Below, in pieces: positions 42,487 to 51,235 of a DNA stretch of 64,000 bases; position 1 is the stretch's first letter; every line of letters begins with the position of its first letter. This stretch comes from JAWSUT01 sp033549345 (lineage in GTDB: Bacteria; Bacillota; Dethiobacteria; Dethiobacterales; Dethiobacteraceae), in assembly GCA_033549345.1 (NCBI GenBank), contig JAWSUT010000016.1:1-64000 (forward strand). The letters are read 5' to 3'. A program made the translations under genes and the position numbers. The notes under the pieces are model-generated. The model was not told the origin of the DNA. It made no database searches and saw only the letters and a program-made list of their open reading frames with translations.

Positions 42487-42740
42487 AATTATTACTTAGC
42501 TATAGCGTAAAATAGAATAGTATGTTAAAATATGAACAGCTATAATCCCATATATTACAGTGCATACTAAACCTATATACGAACTAGGAAAATGAATAGC
42601 AAGCATAAGTATAAGTGTAAAGTTTCCAATTAGCATAATTCTCTTCTTCATTAATACTAAGCAGGGGAGGGGTGCGTAGGGATACGCCGGATGGTGAAAG
42701 CTTCGACATCAAAGGGATAAACTGACTTTAAGAGAGGTGT
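42487..42740 (+). promoter_or_regulatory. Leader copy B before the selenocytochrome gene
   Basis: The promoter-like TATGTTAAAAT and the CTTAGCTATAGCG near-palindrome are followed by about 200 nt of leader similar to 39461-39715. Visible hairpins are GCGTA-GGGA-TACGC (42675-42688) and GATG..GAA-AGC-TTC..CATC (42690-42710). Conservation of non-coding blocks between the two copies suggests a regulatory RNA or protein sites. No known riboswitch class is recognised. Confidence 0.55.
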
Positions 42741-42745
42741 GAAAC

Positions 42746-44032
42746 TTGCTGAAATTTGGAGAAAGAACATTAGTATTACTAATCTTTGCTGCAGCTATTA
42801 TTATGACATTGTCTGTAACTGGCTGTGGGGAGAAAGAGCCGGAAGTGGAAACGGTGGCCAGTGACTCATGTGTCGCCTGCCATATCTCGCCCGAGATCAT
42901 TGATTCCATGTACACTCCGCCGGAATCGGCCGGAGGCGGTGGCTGAGGCGTTGCCGGCCCGCAGTTAGCGGGCAGTGATAAATACTGTATCGAAGAAGGT
43001 TTCCTGGAGTCTACCCACGGTAAGCTGGGCTGTATCGCCTGTCATGGCGGAGAGAATGTGGCAGATCAGGGCCAAGCTCATGCCGGGCTTGTGAAATACC
43101 CCTCAGCAGATGCCGGTGGCGTCTGCCAGGATTGCCACAGTGAAATAACAGACACATTCGCCGATTCCATTCATTACACGATTCAGGGCATGCGAAATTC
43201 ATTGGAAGGGTTTTCCCATCCGGGCGTGTTGGACGAGGACGGGCCCCTGAAGACAGCATTTGACAACAATTGTTACAAATGTCACGCTACCTGTGGATCG
43301 TGCCATGTCAGCCGGCCGAAGGCTTTTTCCGGCGGCCTGCATACACAGCATACATTCACTAAAACTCCGCCTATGGAAGATACCTGCTATGGTTGTCATG
43401 GCGCCAGAAATGCCGGAGAATATATGGGCAAGGTAGGCTACACGACAGATGTCCATTATGATGCGGGCATGCACTGTGCCGATTGTCACTCGGTAAGTAA
43501 CTTCCACGGCACCGGTGAAAAAGAACAAAACATGTATGATGTTGATCTGCCGGATTGCCTGGACTGCCATGAAGACACCTACACAGAGACATCCATCCAG
43601 GCACACCAGGTTCATTCACCGGATACCATGTCCTGCCAGGTCTGCCATGCAGCGGCCAATAATAACTGCTTCGACTGTCATGCCACGCAGAAAGACGACG
43701 GTAGTGTGGCCGGAGCACATGATGAGGAAAAGATCATGTTTAAGATCGGCTTAAACCCCAACCCTACAGCTGATAGGCCTTACAAGTATATGACACTGCG
43801 ACATATTCCCACCGCACCCGACACATTCGTGGAACTGGGAGGGGAACTGCCGAATTATGATTCCATTCCCAACTGGAAATACTCGCCAACACACAATATT
43901 CAGCGCAGCACAATTCAAAACGAAAGCTGCGATTCCTGTCACGGTAATCAGTACATTTTCCTACGCGAAGATGACTTGCGTGAGAATGACAGTGAGGCCA
44001 ACCGTCAACTGGTTGTCCCGGAAATACCGTAA
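42746..44032 (+). CDS. Eleven-haem c-type cytochrome lipoprotein, predicted selenoprotein (ExtKL-like)
   Basis: A 428-residue protein from TTG 42746 (after AGAGAGGTG), read through the UGA at 42944-42946 (Sec67). It has a signal peptide with lipobox SVTGC (Cys27). One CxxCH (C42-H46) precedes the Sec and ten follow, including CIACH, CQDCH, CYKCH, CGSCH, CYGCH and CDSCH. The Sec lies in GGGG-U-GVAGPQLAG. The frame after the UGA continues at once with haem motifs, without ribosome site or ATG, and a SECIS-like hairpin follows. With the rhodanese lipoprotein downstream it recalls ExtKL/ExtH of the Geobacter ext (selenite/tellurite) operon, from memory. Probably a surface reductase. Confidence 0.82.
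42947..42973 (+). promoter_or_regulatory. SECIS-like hairpin of the eleven-haem cytochrome gene
   Basis: Ten nt after the UGA, GCCCGC (42957-42962) pairs perfectly with GCGGGC (42968-42973) around an AGTTA loop, at the normal bacterial SECIS position. Confidence 0.7.
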
Positions 44033-44130
44033 CTGGCCTGCTGAATACTTTGTGAAGGGAGGTAACGGAGAGTCCGGAAGGATTTTACGGTAAGTGATTT
44101 GATTGACAACAAAAAGGGGGATAAAGAAAG

Positions 44131-45090
44131 ATGATGAAATTTGCAAAGTTATTACTGATTCTGCTTTTGATTGGCGTCATGGCCTTTAGTGTGGTTGGCT
44201 GCGGCCAGGAAGCCAACACGCCCGAACCGCCCGTAAACGAAGACCCTGTTGACAATGAGCCGCCTGCTGATACGCTCGACCCGCAGGAAGTGGCAATGGA
44301 AGCTGCCAAAACATTCTTTGCCGCGGTTGCTGACAGCAACAATATCATCAGCTCTGAAGATCTGAAAGATATGTTGGATGCCAATCCCAATTCCGCTTTG
44401 GTTATTGACATTCGCAGTGCTGAAGACTTTGAAGCCGGTCATATCGAAGGCGCTGTACACAGCCCCTGGGGTAATGTCGGCGAAATCATGAACCGCATTC
44501 CCAAAAACAAGCCCGTTATTGTCGCCTGCTATTCCGGTCAGACTGCCGGCCAGACTGTGGGTCTGCTGCGCATGGCCGGGTTTGACAATGTGAAGTCTCT
44601 CCTTTCCGGCATGAAACTTGGCTGGGTCGGAGGTGCAGAATTCCCAACAGACGGCGAAGGCATGAATGCTGCCGCCGACCTGCCTGAAGTGACCGAACCG
44701 GCTACTGAAGAAGAACAAATTCTCTGGGAAAAAGCCCAGGAAGTTTTTGCTGACATCGCTTCCGGTGACCGTGCCCTGATTGAGCCTGCAGAACTTAAGG
44801 ACGCTCTTGACGGAAACCCAAGTTCCTTCTATGTTCTGGATATCCGCAGAGAAGAAGACTTTGTGGAAGGTCATATTGAGCACTCTGTACACAGTGCCTG
44901 GGCCAAAGCGGGCGACGTTTTGGAAACTCTGCCCACCAACCGTCCCGTTGTTGTGGCCTGTTACTCCGGCCAGACTGCCGGCCAGACCGTTGGCGTGCTC
45001 CGCCTGCTTGGTTTTGACGCCAAGTCCCTGCTCTATGGTGTGCGTGAAGGCTGGGTTAAGAGAGCTGAGCTTCCGCTGGTAACTGAATAA
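44131..45090 (+). CDS. Tandem-rhodanese lipoprotein (ExtH-like)
   Basis: A 319-residue exported lipoprotein (lipobox SVVGC, Cys16) with an acidic Pro/Glu linker and two rhodanese domains of similar sequence (about 50-175 and 200-315). Both keep the same active-site loop CYSGQTAGQ, so both Cys could carry persulfide or perselenide, unlike two-domain rhodaneses with one dead copy. The repeats also share the helix AGHIEGAVHS / EGHIEHSVHS. It lies 98 bp after the selenocytochrome in the same direction. A sulfur- or selenium-transfer role at the cell surface is inferred. Confidence 0.88.
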   Translation: MMKFAKLLLILLLIGVMAFSVVGCGQEANTPEPPVNEDPVDNEPPADTLDPQEVAMEAAKTFFAAVADSNNIISSEDLKDMLDANPNSALVIDIRSAEDFEAGHIEGAVHSPWGNVGEIMNRIPKNKPVIVACYSGQTAGQTVGLLRMAGFDNVKSLLSGMKLGWVGGAEFPTDGEGMNAAADLPEVTEPATEEEQILWEKAQEVFADIASGDRALIEPAELKDALDGNPSSFYVLDIRREEDFVEGHIEHSVHSAWAKAGDVLETLPTNRPVVVACYSGQTAGQTVGVLRLLGFDAKSLLYGVREGWVKRAELPLVTE

Positions 45091-45098
45091 CTGCAACA

Positions 45099-45128
45099 AA
45101 AAACCGGAGCACATGTGCTCCGGTTTTT
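45099..45128. terminator. Terminator after the rhodanese gene
   Basis: AAAACCGGAGCACA/TGTGCTCCGGTTTT palindrome with flanking A and T runs, shared with the convergent regulator gene. A decayed copy lies near 42380-42416. Confidence 0.9.
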
Positions 45129-45137
45129 ACTTGGTTT

Positions 45138-45896
45138 TTATACTTTGGGTTCTTTTAACATATGAATAAAATTTAGGACCAGGCGCAACTGTTCTTTGTC
45201 CAGTGTACAGATATGTCCGATGAGCATCTGCACTTTGGGCTCAAACAATAGTTCTCTGAGTTCCGGGCTAATTCCTGCGATAATACCTTGTGTGTCTTCC
45301 TGTTCAAGAATCAGATAGCAGGTGGAAACGCCCAGGGCTTTGGCAATCCGTTCGATGGTTTTTAGTGACGGCTGCACTTTTCCGGTCTCAAGTTGTGCAA
45401 TCAGCCCCGGTGAGACATCTGCTGCTCCGGCAAGCTGTTTCTGGGTCATGCCTTTGGTTTCCCGCGTCATCTTAATTTTTCTGCCGGTAGTGAGCAGTTT
45501 TCCTTCCGTGTGCAGAAAAAGGCTGACGGGAACGTTAAAGAACCGGCTGATTTTCTGCAGCGTCTGGATAGACGGTGTCCGCTCGCCCAGTTCGATTTCA
45601 CTGACATAGGTGACGGACAGGTCAAGATGTTTACCTAACTCTTCCAGGGTTAACCCTTTTTCGTCACGCAGCGCCCTGATTTTATCTCCCATGCCGGATG
45701 TGCTGAAATGAAGCGTTTCAATATCGTCATCCAAATCCAGATTTGCAATCAGATAGTCCAGTGCCTTGCTGGTTAGCTCACGTTTTCCTTCTTCCACTTC
45801 TTTGAGGTAGGTGAGAGGCAGGCAGCAGCTTTGTGAAACCTCTTCCAGGGTCAATTTCTTTTTTGTTCTTATTTTTTTTAACTGGTTTTCCAACAT
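45138..45896 (-). CDS. XRE-type regulator with three helix-turn-helix domains
   Basis: A 252-residue protein with three Cro/C1-type HTH units (about 6-55, 72-126 and 137-190: LTLEEVSQSC, LTLEELGKHL, MTQKQLAGAA) and a helical C-terminal tail. Multi-HTH XRE proteins of this sort occur in clostridia, and the target is unknown. It follows fprA copy 2 by 89 bp on the same strand and converges on the rhodanese gene, so it is a candidate regulator of the island or of fprA. Confidence 0.82.
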   Translation of the reverse strand: MLENQLKKIRTKKKLTLEEVSQSCCLPLTYLKEVEEGKRELTSKALDYLIANLDLDDDIETLHFSTSGMGDKIRALRDEKGLTLEELGKHLDLSVTYVSEIELGERTPSIQTLQKISRFFNVPVSLFLHTEGKLLTTGRKIKMTRETKGMTQKQLAGAADVSPGLIAQLETGKVQPSLKTIERIAKALGVSTCYLILEQEDTQGIIAGISPELRELLFEPKVQMLIGHICTLDKEQLRLVLNFIHMLKEPKV

Positions 45897-45985
45897 ATGC
45901 GCATTCCTCCCACTGATTTAGCGATTTTATTATACCATAATCACTGGCAAGAAACATCCCCCGGAAATGTGCGGGGGATATTGTC

Positions 45986-47176
45986 TTAATTAAATGAACC
46001 GGCCAGACGCAGGCCAAATTCCCTGCACTTTTCAAGGTCCTCTTCGTGAGGTGTCCAGAAGATTTCCATCTTATCTTCATCGGCAAGGGTAAAACCGGCT
46101 TTTTTCACCCGTTCTTCCATATTGGGGATGGCACCGCCGCTCCATCCGGAAGAAGCAAACAGGGCAGCCCGCTTATTCTTTGGCTTAAGACCCATTAAGT
46201 CATCCAGCAGGACAGAGAGTTTGGGGAGAAAATCGCGGTTCAGTGTGGCTGAGCCAACCACCACCAGTTCTGAGTCTATCATTTCCGCGATGACATCGCT
46301 GGAGTCACTGACGGACATCTTGTACAGATTGGCCTCCATACCACCCTCCACCAGCCCCTCAAGGATGGCATGGGCCATTTTCTCCGTACTGCCCCAGATG
46401 GTTTCGTAAACAACGGTTGCTTTCTTTTTATTTTCCCCTTTACCCCAGCGGAGATAAGCATCTATGATTTTTCCGGGGTCACTTCTCCAAATATTCCCGT
46501 GACTTGGGGCAATCATATCAATTTCAATGCCCAGTTTGACAACTTCCTCGATTTTTCTGACCACAAGCGGGCCAAAAGGTAGCAGGATATTCGCATAATA
46601 TTTCTTTGCCTCCTGCATCATCACATCTAAATCGGTATCATCATCAAAGCGGGTGGATGCCGCCAGATGTTGGCCAAAGGCATCATTGGGCAGCAGAAGT
46701 TTTTCCTCCGGCACATAGGTAAACATGCTATCAGGCCAGTGAAGCATGGGGGCCTCAATAAACGACAGTGTTTTTTTGCCAATGGAAACAGTGTCACCGG
46801 TCTTAACTATCTGCTTTTCCCAGTTCGAATTAAAATAGCGGTCGATGACAGGTGCCGCTTTGGGTGAGCAGAGAATGACCGCATCAGGAGCTGCCTCCAT
46901 AATCTGCGGCAGGGCGCCGGCGTGGTCAACCTCCACATGGTTAACGACAATATACTTAATGTCTTTGGGGTCAATCAGTGTCTTAATACTTGCCAGCAGT
47001 TCGCCCGCAAACGGTGTGTAAACTGTGTCAACGAGAGTGGGCTCGTCATCTAGCAGCAGGTAGGAATTGTATGTCGTACCACGGTGAGTGGAGTAAGTGG
47101 CACCGTGAAAGTAACGGACATTCCAGTCAATAACACCAAGCCAATAGGTATCTTTTTTGATTTCGACAGCTTTCAT
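45986..47176 (-). CDS. fprA: Flavodiiron protein FprA, copy 2
   Basis: A 396-residue paralogue of 38118-39308, equally long and collinear. It has the diiron motif HVEVDHAG, LHWPDSMFTY, NDAFGQH, APSHGNIW and FMN loop ETIWGSTEKM. It should reduce O2 or NO. The ATG at 47176 follows AGGAGGAGAC. An in-frame ATG at 47212 would add twelve residues without a ribosome site. The two copies differ mainly in the flavodoxin half, so they may have different electron donors. Confidence 0.94.
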   Translation of the reverse strand: MKAVEIKKDTYWLGVIDWNVRYFHGATYSTHRGTTYNSYLLLDDEPTLVDTVYTPFAGELLASIKTLIDPKDIKYIVVNHVEVDHAGALPQIMEAAPDAVILCSPKAAPVIDRYFNSNWEKQIVKTGDTVSIGKKTLSFIEAPMLHWPDSMFTYVPEEKLLLPNDAFGQHLAASTRFDDDTDLDVMMQEAKKYYANILLPFGPLVVRKIEEVVKLGIEIDMIAPSHGNIWRSDPGKIIDAYLRWGKGENKKKATVVYETIWGSTEKMAHAILEGLVEGGMEANLYKMSVSDSSDVIAEMIDSELVVVGSATLNRDFLPKLSVLLDDLMGLKPKNKRAALFASSGWSGGAIPNMEERVKKAGFTLADEDKMEIFWTPHEEDLEKCREFGLRLAGSFN

Positions 47177-47447
47177 GTATGTCTCCTCCTTTTTGATCTG
47201 GTTACTAATCATTCAGCTTACCCGGGGATTTTCCTGCTTCTTGTGGTAATAAAGTTAATAATTTCACATGGTGGAATCCCCGTGATTTTTTTAACAGTTG
47301 GTGCTGGAAACATTATAATCTGAAATATTAGAGGATTTCTTACATAAGAATTAAAAGCTGAGCAGGATAAGTAAAAAGAGGAGGAGTCACAGAATAAACA
47401 AAGAACGTTATTAATAATAGAGTATTAGCAAAGGAGGCAGCTTTTGG

Positions 47448-48776
47448 ATGTCCTATCCCTTAGACATTTTGCATCCGCGTTCATTAAAATATTTAACTAA
47501 ACATCTTCATTCCCTGGTCAGGACGCGCCTTTGGCTGAAGATCCTGGTTGCCATGATGTTTGGAGTTGTAACAGGGATTGTGCTTGGCCCCACAGTTGAA
47601 CTTGTCAGGCCTGAAACAGCTACCGTTATTGGCAGTTGGCTGGCTCTGCCCGGTCAGGTTTTTTTGGGCCTGATTCAGATGATTGTGGTGCCGCTGGTTG
47701 TGGCGTCCATCATCACCGGACTGGCAGCCAGTGAGGATATGGAGCAGTTGAGCCGAATGGGTACCCGCCTGGCATTCTACTTCATTGCCACTACCGTTGT
47801 GGCCATTATCATCGGACTGGCCGTGGCTCTGACGATTCAGCCCGGGCGGTTCATCGACGGATCGACCCTGGCAGAGCCGACAACCACACAGGCGCCGGTT
47901 GTTGAGGAAGACCTGACCGGCACACCGACACTTGTGGATGTGCCTGATGTCATTGCGAACATTCTCCCGCAAAACCCCCTGAGCGCCATGGTAGAGAAGG
48001 AAATGTTTCAGATTGTGCTTTTGGCTATCATTTTTGGTGTGGCTCTCATTTCCACCTCTTCAAGCGTTGCCAAACCGCTTTTAGAAATACTCTCCGGCAT
48101 TCAGGAAGTCTGTATGACCATTGTGCGCTGGGCCATGCTGCTGGCCCCGATGGCCGTGTTCGGAATGTTGGCGCAGACGACGATTAACACCGGCCTGGAT
48201 GCTCTGGTGGGAATGGCTGTTTATGTCGGCACCGTCCTTGGCGGTCTAATTATATTGCTTATCGTTTACATGCTCCTGGTATTGATTGTAGCCAGAAAAA
48301 GCCCGTTTTGGTTTCTGCAAAGTGTCAGGGAAGTGGTGCTGCTGGCGTTCTCCACTTCTAGTTCCGCAGCTGTCATGCCGATGTCCATACAGGTGGCCGA
48401 GGAAAAACTTGGTGTCCGTCCGTCCACATCCCAGTTTCTGATACCCCTGGGCGCCACAGTCAATATGAACGGTACAGCGCTTTACCAGGGAGTTGCCACC
48501 ATCTTTCTGGCGCAGGTGTTTGGCGTGGAACTGACACTGGCATCGATGCTTTTGATTATTGTCATGACGGTGGGTGCATCCATCGGTTCCTCGGCAACGC
48601 CCGGAGTGGGTATGGTTATTCTCTCATCCGTATTGGTCAGTGTGGGCATCCCCGCCTCCGGGGTTGCTCTGATTATCGGAGTGGATCGTATTCTGGATAT
48701 GAGCCGTACCGCAGTGAACGTCACCGGGGATCTGACGGCTACGCTGGTGATGGACCGCTGGGCAGGCGGTAAATAA
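47448..48776 (+). CDS. Dicarboxylate/amino acid:cation symporter (DAACS)
   Basis: A 442-residue secondary transporter with eight helices and two re-entrant hairpins. The family motifs are clear: the serine-rich hairpin AFSTSSSAAVMP (about 301-312), PLGATVNMNGTALYQG with the NMNGT sodium/substrate site, and ASIGSSATPGVGMVIL. It imports glutamate, aspartate or C4-dicarboxylates with Na+ or H+. An acidic periplasmic insert (about 140-160) is longer than in GltP. ATG 47448 follows AAAGGAGG. Confidence 0.9.
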   Translation: MSYPLDILHPRSLKYLTKHLHSLVRTRLWLKILVAMMFGVVTGIVLGPTVELVRPETATVIGSWLALPGQVFLGLIQMIVVPLVVASIITGLAASEDMEQLSRMGTRLAFYFIATTVVAIIIGLAVALTIQPGRFIDGSTLAEPTTTQAPVVEEDLTGTPTLVDVPDVIANILPQNPLSAMVEKEMFQIVLLAIIFGVALISTSSSVAKPLLEILSGIQEVCMTIVRWAMLLAPMAVFGMLAQTTINTGLDALVGMAVYVGTVLGGLIILLIVYMLLVLIVARKSPFWFLQSVREVVLLAFSTSSSAAVMPMSIQVAEEKLGVRPSTSQFLIPLGATVNMNGTALYQGVATIFLAQVFGVELTLASMLLIIVMTVGASIGSSATPGVGMVILSSVLVSVGIPASGVALIIGVDRILDMSRTAVNVTGDLTATLVMDRWAGGK

Positions 48777-48782
48777 TAAACC

Positions 48783-48824
48783 AAAAAACAGGTTTTTCGC
48801 TCAGCGGCGAAAAACCTGTTTTTT
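48783..48824. terminator. Bidirectional terminator
   Basis: AAAACAGGTTTTTCGC pairs with GCGAAAAACCTGTTTT across a 6-nt loop, with T6, between the symporter and a convergent gene. Confidence 0.9.
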
Positions 48825-48844
48825 ACTATGCAGTTAGCCGATGG

Positions 48845-49207
48845 TCAGGCCTTTTTACTCCTTCTCGATCCAAAATAAGCGCCGCCGCCGGCAGAACCTA
48901 CGGTCAGAATAAGATAAAATAGATGTAAAAGCAGCCGTTCATATTCCGATAAGCTGAAAACCAAGACAAAAAGTACAGCCGGACCGGCAAGCCAGTAACT
49001 CCAGCGCCAGGATTTCCCCGGGTAGAAGTAGCCCCAGATAAAACCCGCAAGGGAATAGATAATCAAGACCAGGGCAAAGGTAAGCAGTCGCTCACCCAGA
49101 GAAAAGATATCTGAAAAAATTGCATTAAGAACAAGAAAAAAGCCAAAAAATAACCCAACGGTTAAAGCGGCCAGGTTGCTTATTAACCGAGAAAGCGTCG
49201 TGTTCAT
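48845..49207 (-). CDS. Small polytopic membrane protein, unknown
   Basis: A 120-residue protein with four predicted helices (about 10-30, 40-60, 68-85, 90-110) and a basic C-terminal tail. GGAGGG precedes ATG 49207. No family is recognised, and no operon partner is obvious. Confidence 0.65.
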   Translation of the reverse strand: MNTTLSRLISNLAALTVGLFFGFFLVLNAIFSDIFSLGERLLTFALVLIIYSLAGFIWGYFYPGKSWRWSYWLAGPAVLFVLVFSLSEYERLLLHLFYLILTVGSAGGGAYFGSRRSKKA

Positions 49208-49363
49208 TAAGATCCCTCCCCGAGTTTATCTCATTATACTTTATTTCAGCTGCAGAAATATGAATGAATCGTTACTATCCAACGTGTGTTCCAAGAGGAA
49301 AAGCTGAGCAAAGTAACGAATTACCTTGAAGAGGTTGCCAATATATGTAGGCGGGATGAGAAC

Positions 49364-50308
49364 ATGAAAAACCGGGTTTTACAGGTAAACGGCATATGGA
49401 AATCCTTCGGGCGGAAACAAATTATCAAAGGGGTTTCCCTGTCTCTGTCACAGGGAGAAGTTTTTGGTTTTATTGGCCCCAACGGTGCCGGCAAAACCAC
49501 GCTGATCCGCATTATTCTCGGCCTGGTCCGGCCGAATCAGGGGACCGTGCAAATTAACGGATTTGATATCAGAAAAAACTTTAAACGAGCTATTTCAGGC
49601 GTGGGAGCTGTTGTGGAAAATCCCAGGTTTTATCCGTATCTTTCCGGCTACCAGAACCTTCTTTTAATCAGAAACTTACATCCTGATGTTCCCAAAACAA
49701 AGGTTTCCGAGGCTTTGGAGATTGTCGGCCTTGCAGACAGAGGCAAAGACAAGGTCCTGACCTATTCACTGGGTATGAAACAGCGCCTGGGCCTTGCCAG
49801 GTCACTGGTCAACAATCCCAAAATCGTTTTTCTCGATGAGCCAATGAACGGGCTGGATCCGCAGGGGATGTATGATATCAGGGAGCTGATTAAACAACTG
49901 CGCAGAGAGCATGGTATCACCTTCTTTATTACCAGTCACCTTCTGCATGAGGTGGAGCAGCTTTGTGACAATGTAGCTGTGTTAAAAGACGGCATAACCA
50001 TTGCCGACGGGCCAATCAGGCATCTGCTGCAAAGTGACAGCGAAACAGTTGAGATTTATCCGCACAGTTCCGCAGCAGCCGGAATATTGCAGGGTTTGTC
50101 GTTTATCCGCTCTGTTGTCGCTGCCGGCGATAAACTGACGGTTGAGATTGACAAAGGCACCTCGGCAGAACTAAACCGCATTTTGGTCAAAAAAAATATA
50201 GATGTTTCATATCTGATTCCGAAAAAGCATTCTCTGGAGGAATACTTTATCAGAATGGCGCATGGGGGTGAAGGCCCTGACAGGGTTAATCAAAAACGAA
50301 CTGATTAA
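49364..50308 (+). CDS. ABC exporter ATP-binding protein
   Basis: A 314-residue ATPase with GPNGAGKTT, signature TYSLGMKQRLGLARSL, Walker B IVFLDEPMNGLD and TSH switch. It is of the bacitracin/lantibiotic-type (BcrA-like) group that pairs with ABC-2 permeases. The start is uncertain: ATG 49364 aligns with the domain, while the frame is open back to ATG 49286, adding 26 residues with no known homology. It overlaps the permease gene by 47 bp. Confidence 0.85.
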   Translation: MKNRVLQVNGIWKSFGRKQIIKGVSLSLSQGEVFGFIGPNGAGKTTLIRIILGLVRPNQGTVQINGFDIRKNFKRAISGVGAVVENPRFYPYLSGYQNLLLIRNLHPDVPKTKVSEALEIVGLADRGKDKVLTYSLGMKQRLGLARSLVNNPKIVFLDEPMNGLDPQGMYDIRELIKQLRREHGITFFITSHLLHEVEQLCDNVAVLKDGITIADGPIRHLLQSDSETVEIYPHSSAAAGILQGLSFIRSVVAAGDKLTVEIDKGTSAELNRILVKKNIDVSYLIPKKHSLEEYFIRMAHGGEGPDRVNQKRTD

Positions 50309-51044
50309 GTTTACCGGTCGCAAAAAGGCGCTTTGGTTTGCGGCGCTTTTGGTGGTAATTTATTTATTCCCGGTGGTGATGTCGGTCTTTGTGAGGATGC
50401 GGACATTTGACGGGCAGATTTACCCCTATACCATGTCGGGTTTTATTACTGCCTGGGTCGTTCCCCTATTTTTAATTGTGGTCACTGCTGAAATGGTTAC
50501 AGATGAATATCTGTCAGGTGGGATATCGGTGTCCTTGGTTCATCCGGTTTCCCGGGTTCAACTGGTAACGGCGAAAATAACAGCCATCCTGATTGTCACA
50601 GTGCTTTTCCTTATCTTTGCCATGCTGTTGGGCTACGCTATGGGGACGCTGTTTTTTGGCTGGGGAACAGAATTTATGATTCGGGGGCTGGAGTATTCTG
50701 TCTGGCAAGGAATCTCTCTGACGGTCATATCCTTCCTGGCCCCCGCTGTTCCGCTGTTATCCTTTAGTATGTATGTCTTTTTTATTGCGCTGCTGTTATC
50801 CGGCAGTGCGGCGGTTGTCGGCCTGGCAGCCGGGACTTTTTTTGCCTTCAGCCTGGCAGAGTTGGTCTTCCGGGAACTCCGGCCTTACCTGATTACTGCC
50901 TACTTTAGTTCTTTACCAGCAGCACTGATATCTTCTGAAAAGACAGCCGGGCTGCAGTTTGCCATCCTGTTTATTGTAGTGCATGGTGCAGTGTTTTATT
51001 TCTTAAGCCTGACCAACTTTACCCGTAAGGATATTTTAAACTAG
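50262..51044 (+). CDS. ABC-2 permease
   Basis: A 260-residue membrane protein with six helices and the ABC-2 pattern (LIKNELIKFTGRKK at the N-terminus, VTAEMVTDEYLSGGISVSL after helix 2). It overlaps the 3' end of its ATPase gene, so they form one exporter. BcrB-like antibiotic-peptide export or self-defence is possible. The substrate is unknown. Confidence 0.82.
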   Translation: MGVKALTGLIKNELIKFTGRKKALWFAALLVVIYLFPVVMSVFVRMRTFDGQIYPYTMSGFITAWVVPLFLIVVTAEMVTDEYLSGGISVSLVHPVSRVQLVTAKITAILIVTVLFLIFAMLLGYAMGTLFFGWGTEFMIRGLEYSVWQGISLTVISFLAPAVPLLSFSMYVFFIALLLSGSAAVVGLAAGTFFAFSLAELVFRELRPYLITAYFSSLPAALISSEKTAGLQFAILFIVVHGAVFYFLSLTNFTRKDILN

Positions 51045-51122
51045 TGATGGATGTGCGTTAAAAGCAACTGCTGTATTTTGTGACAGAAGTATTAGTAAAT
51101 TATTACAAAGGTTTGTCTGTGA

Positions 51123-51151
51123 TTGAAATATTACTACCTAAATGGTATAAT
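51123..51151 (+). promoter_or_regulatory. Strong promoter of the mini dihaem lipoprotein gene
   Basis: TTGAAA, 17-bp spacer ending TGG, then consensus TATAAT, 85 bp before the start codon. The leader in between shows no clear fold. Confidence 0.8.
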
Positions 51152-51235
51152 TTTGCATGTACATACATTGCTTTGCAGCAGGGGGCTGGGTCAAATGCAA
51201 AGAAAACCAGAGTATGAAGGAGGAAGGTAATAATA

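Noticed and set aside
44152..45114. Long antisense frame opposite the rhodanese gene
   Set aside because: It mirrors the codon pattern of a repetitive GC-rich gene and has no ribosome site or recognisable domain.
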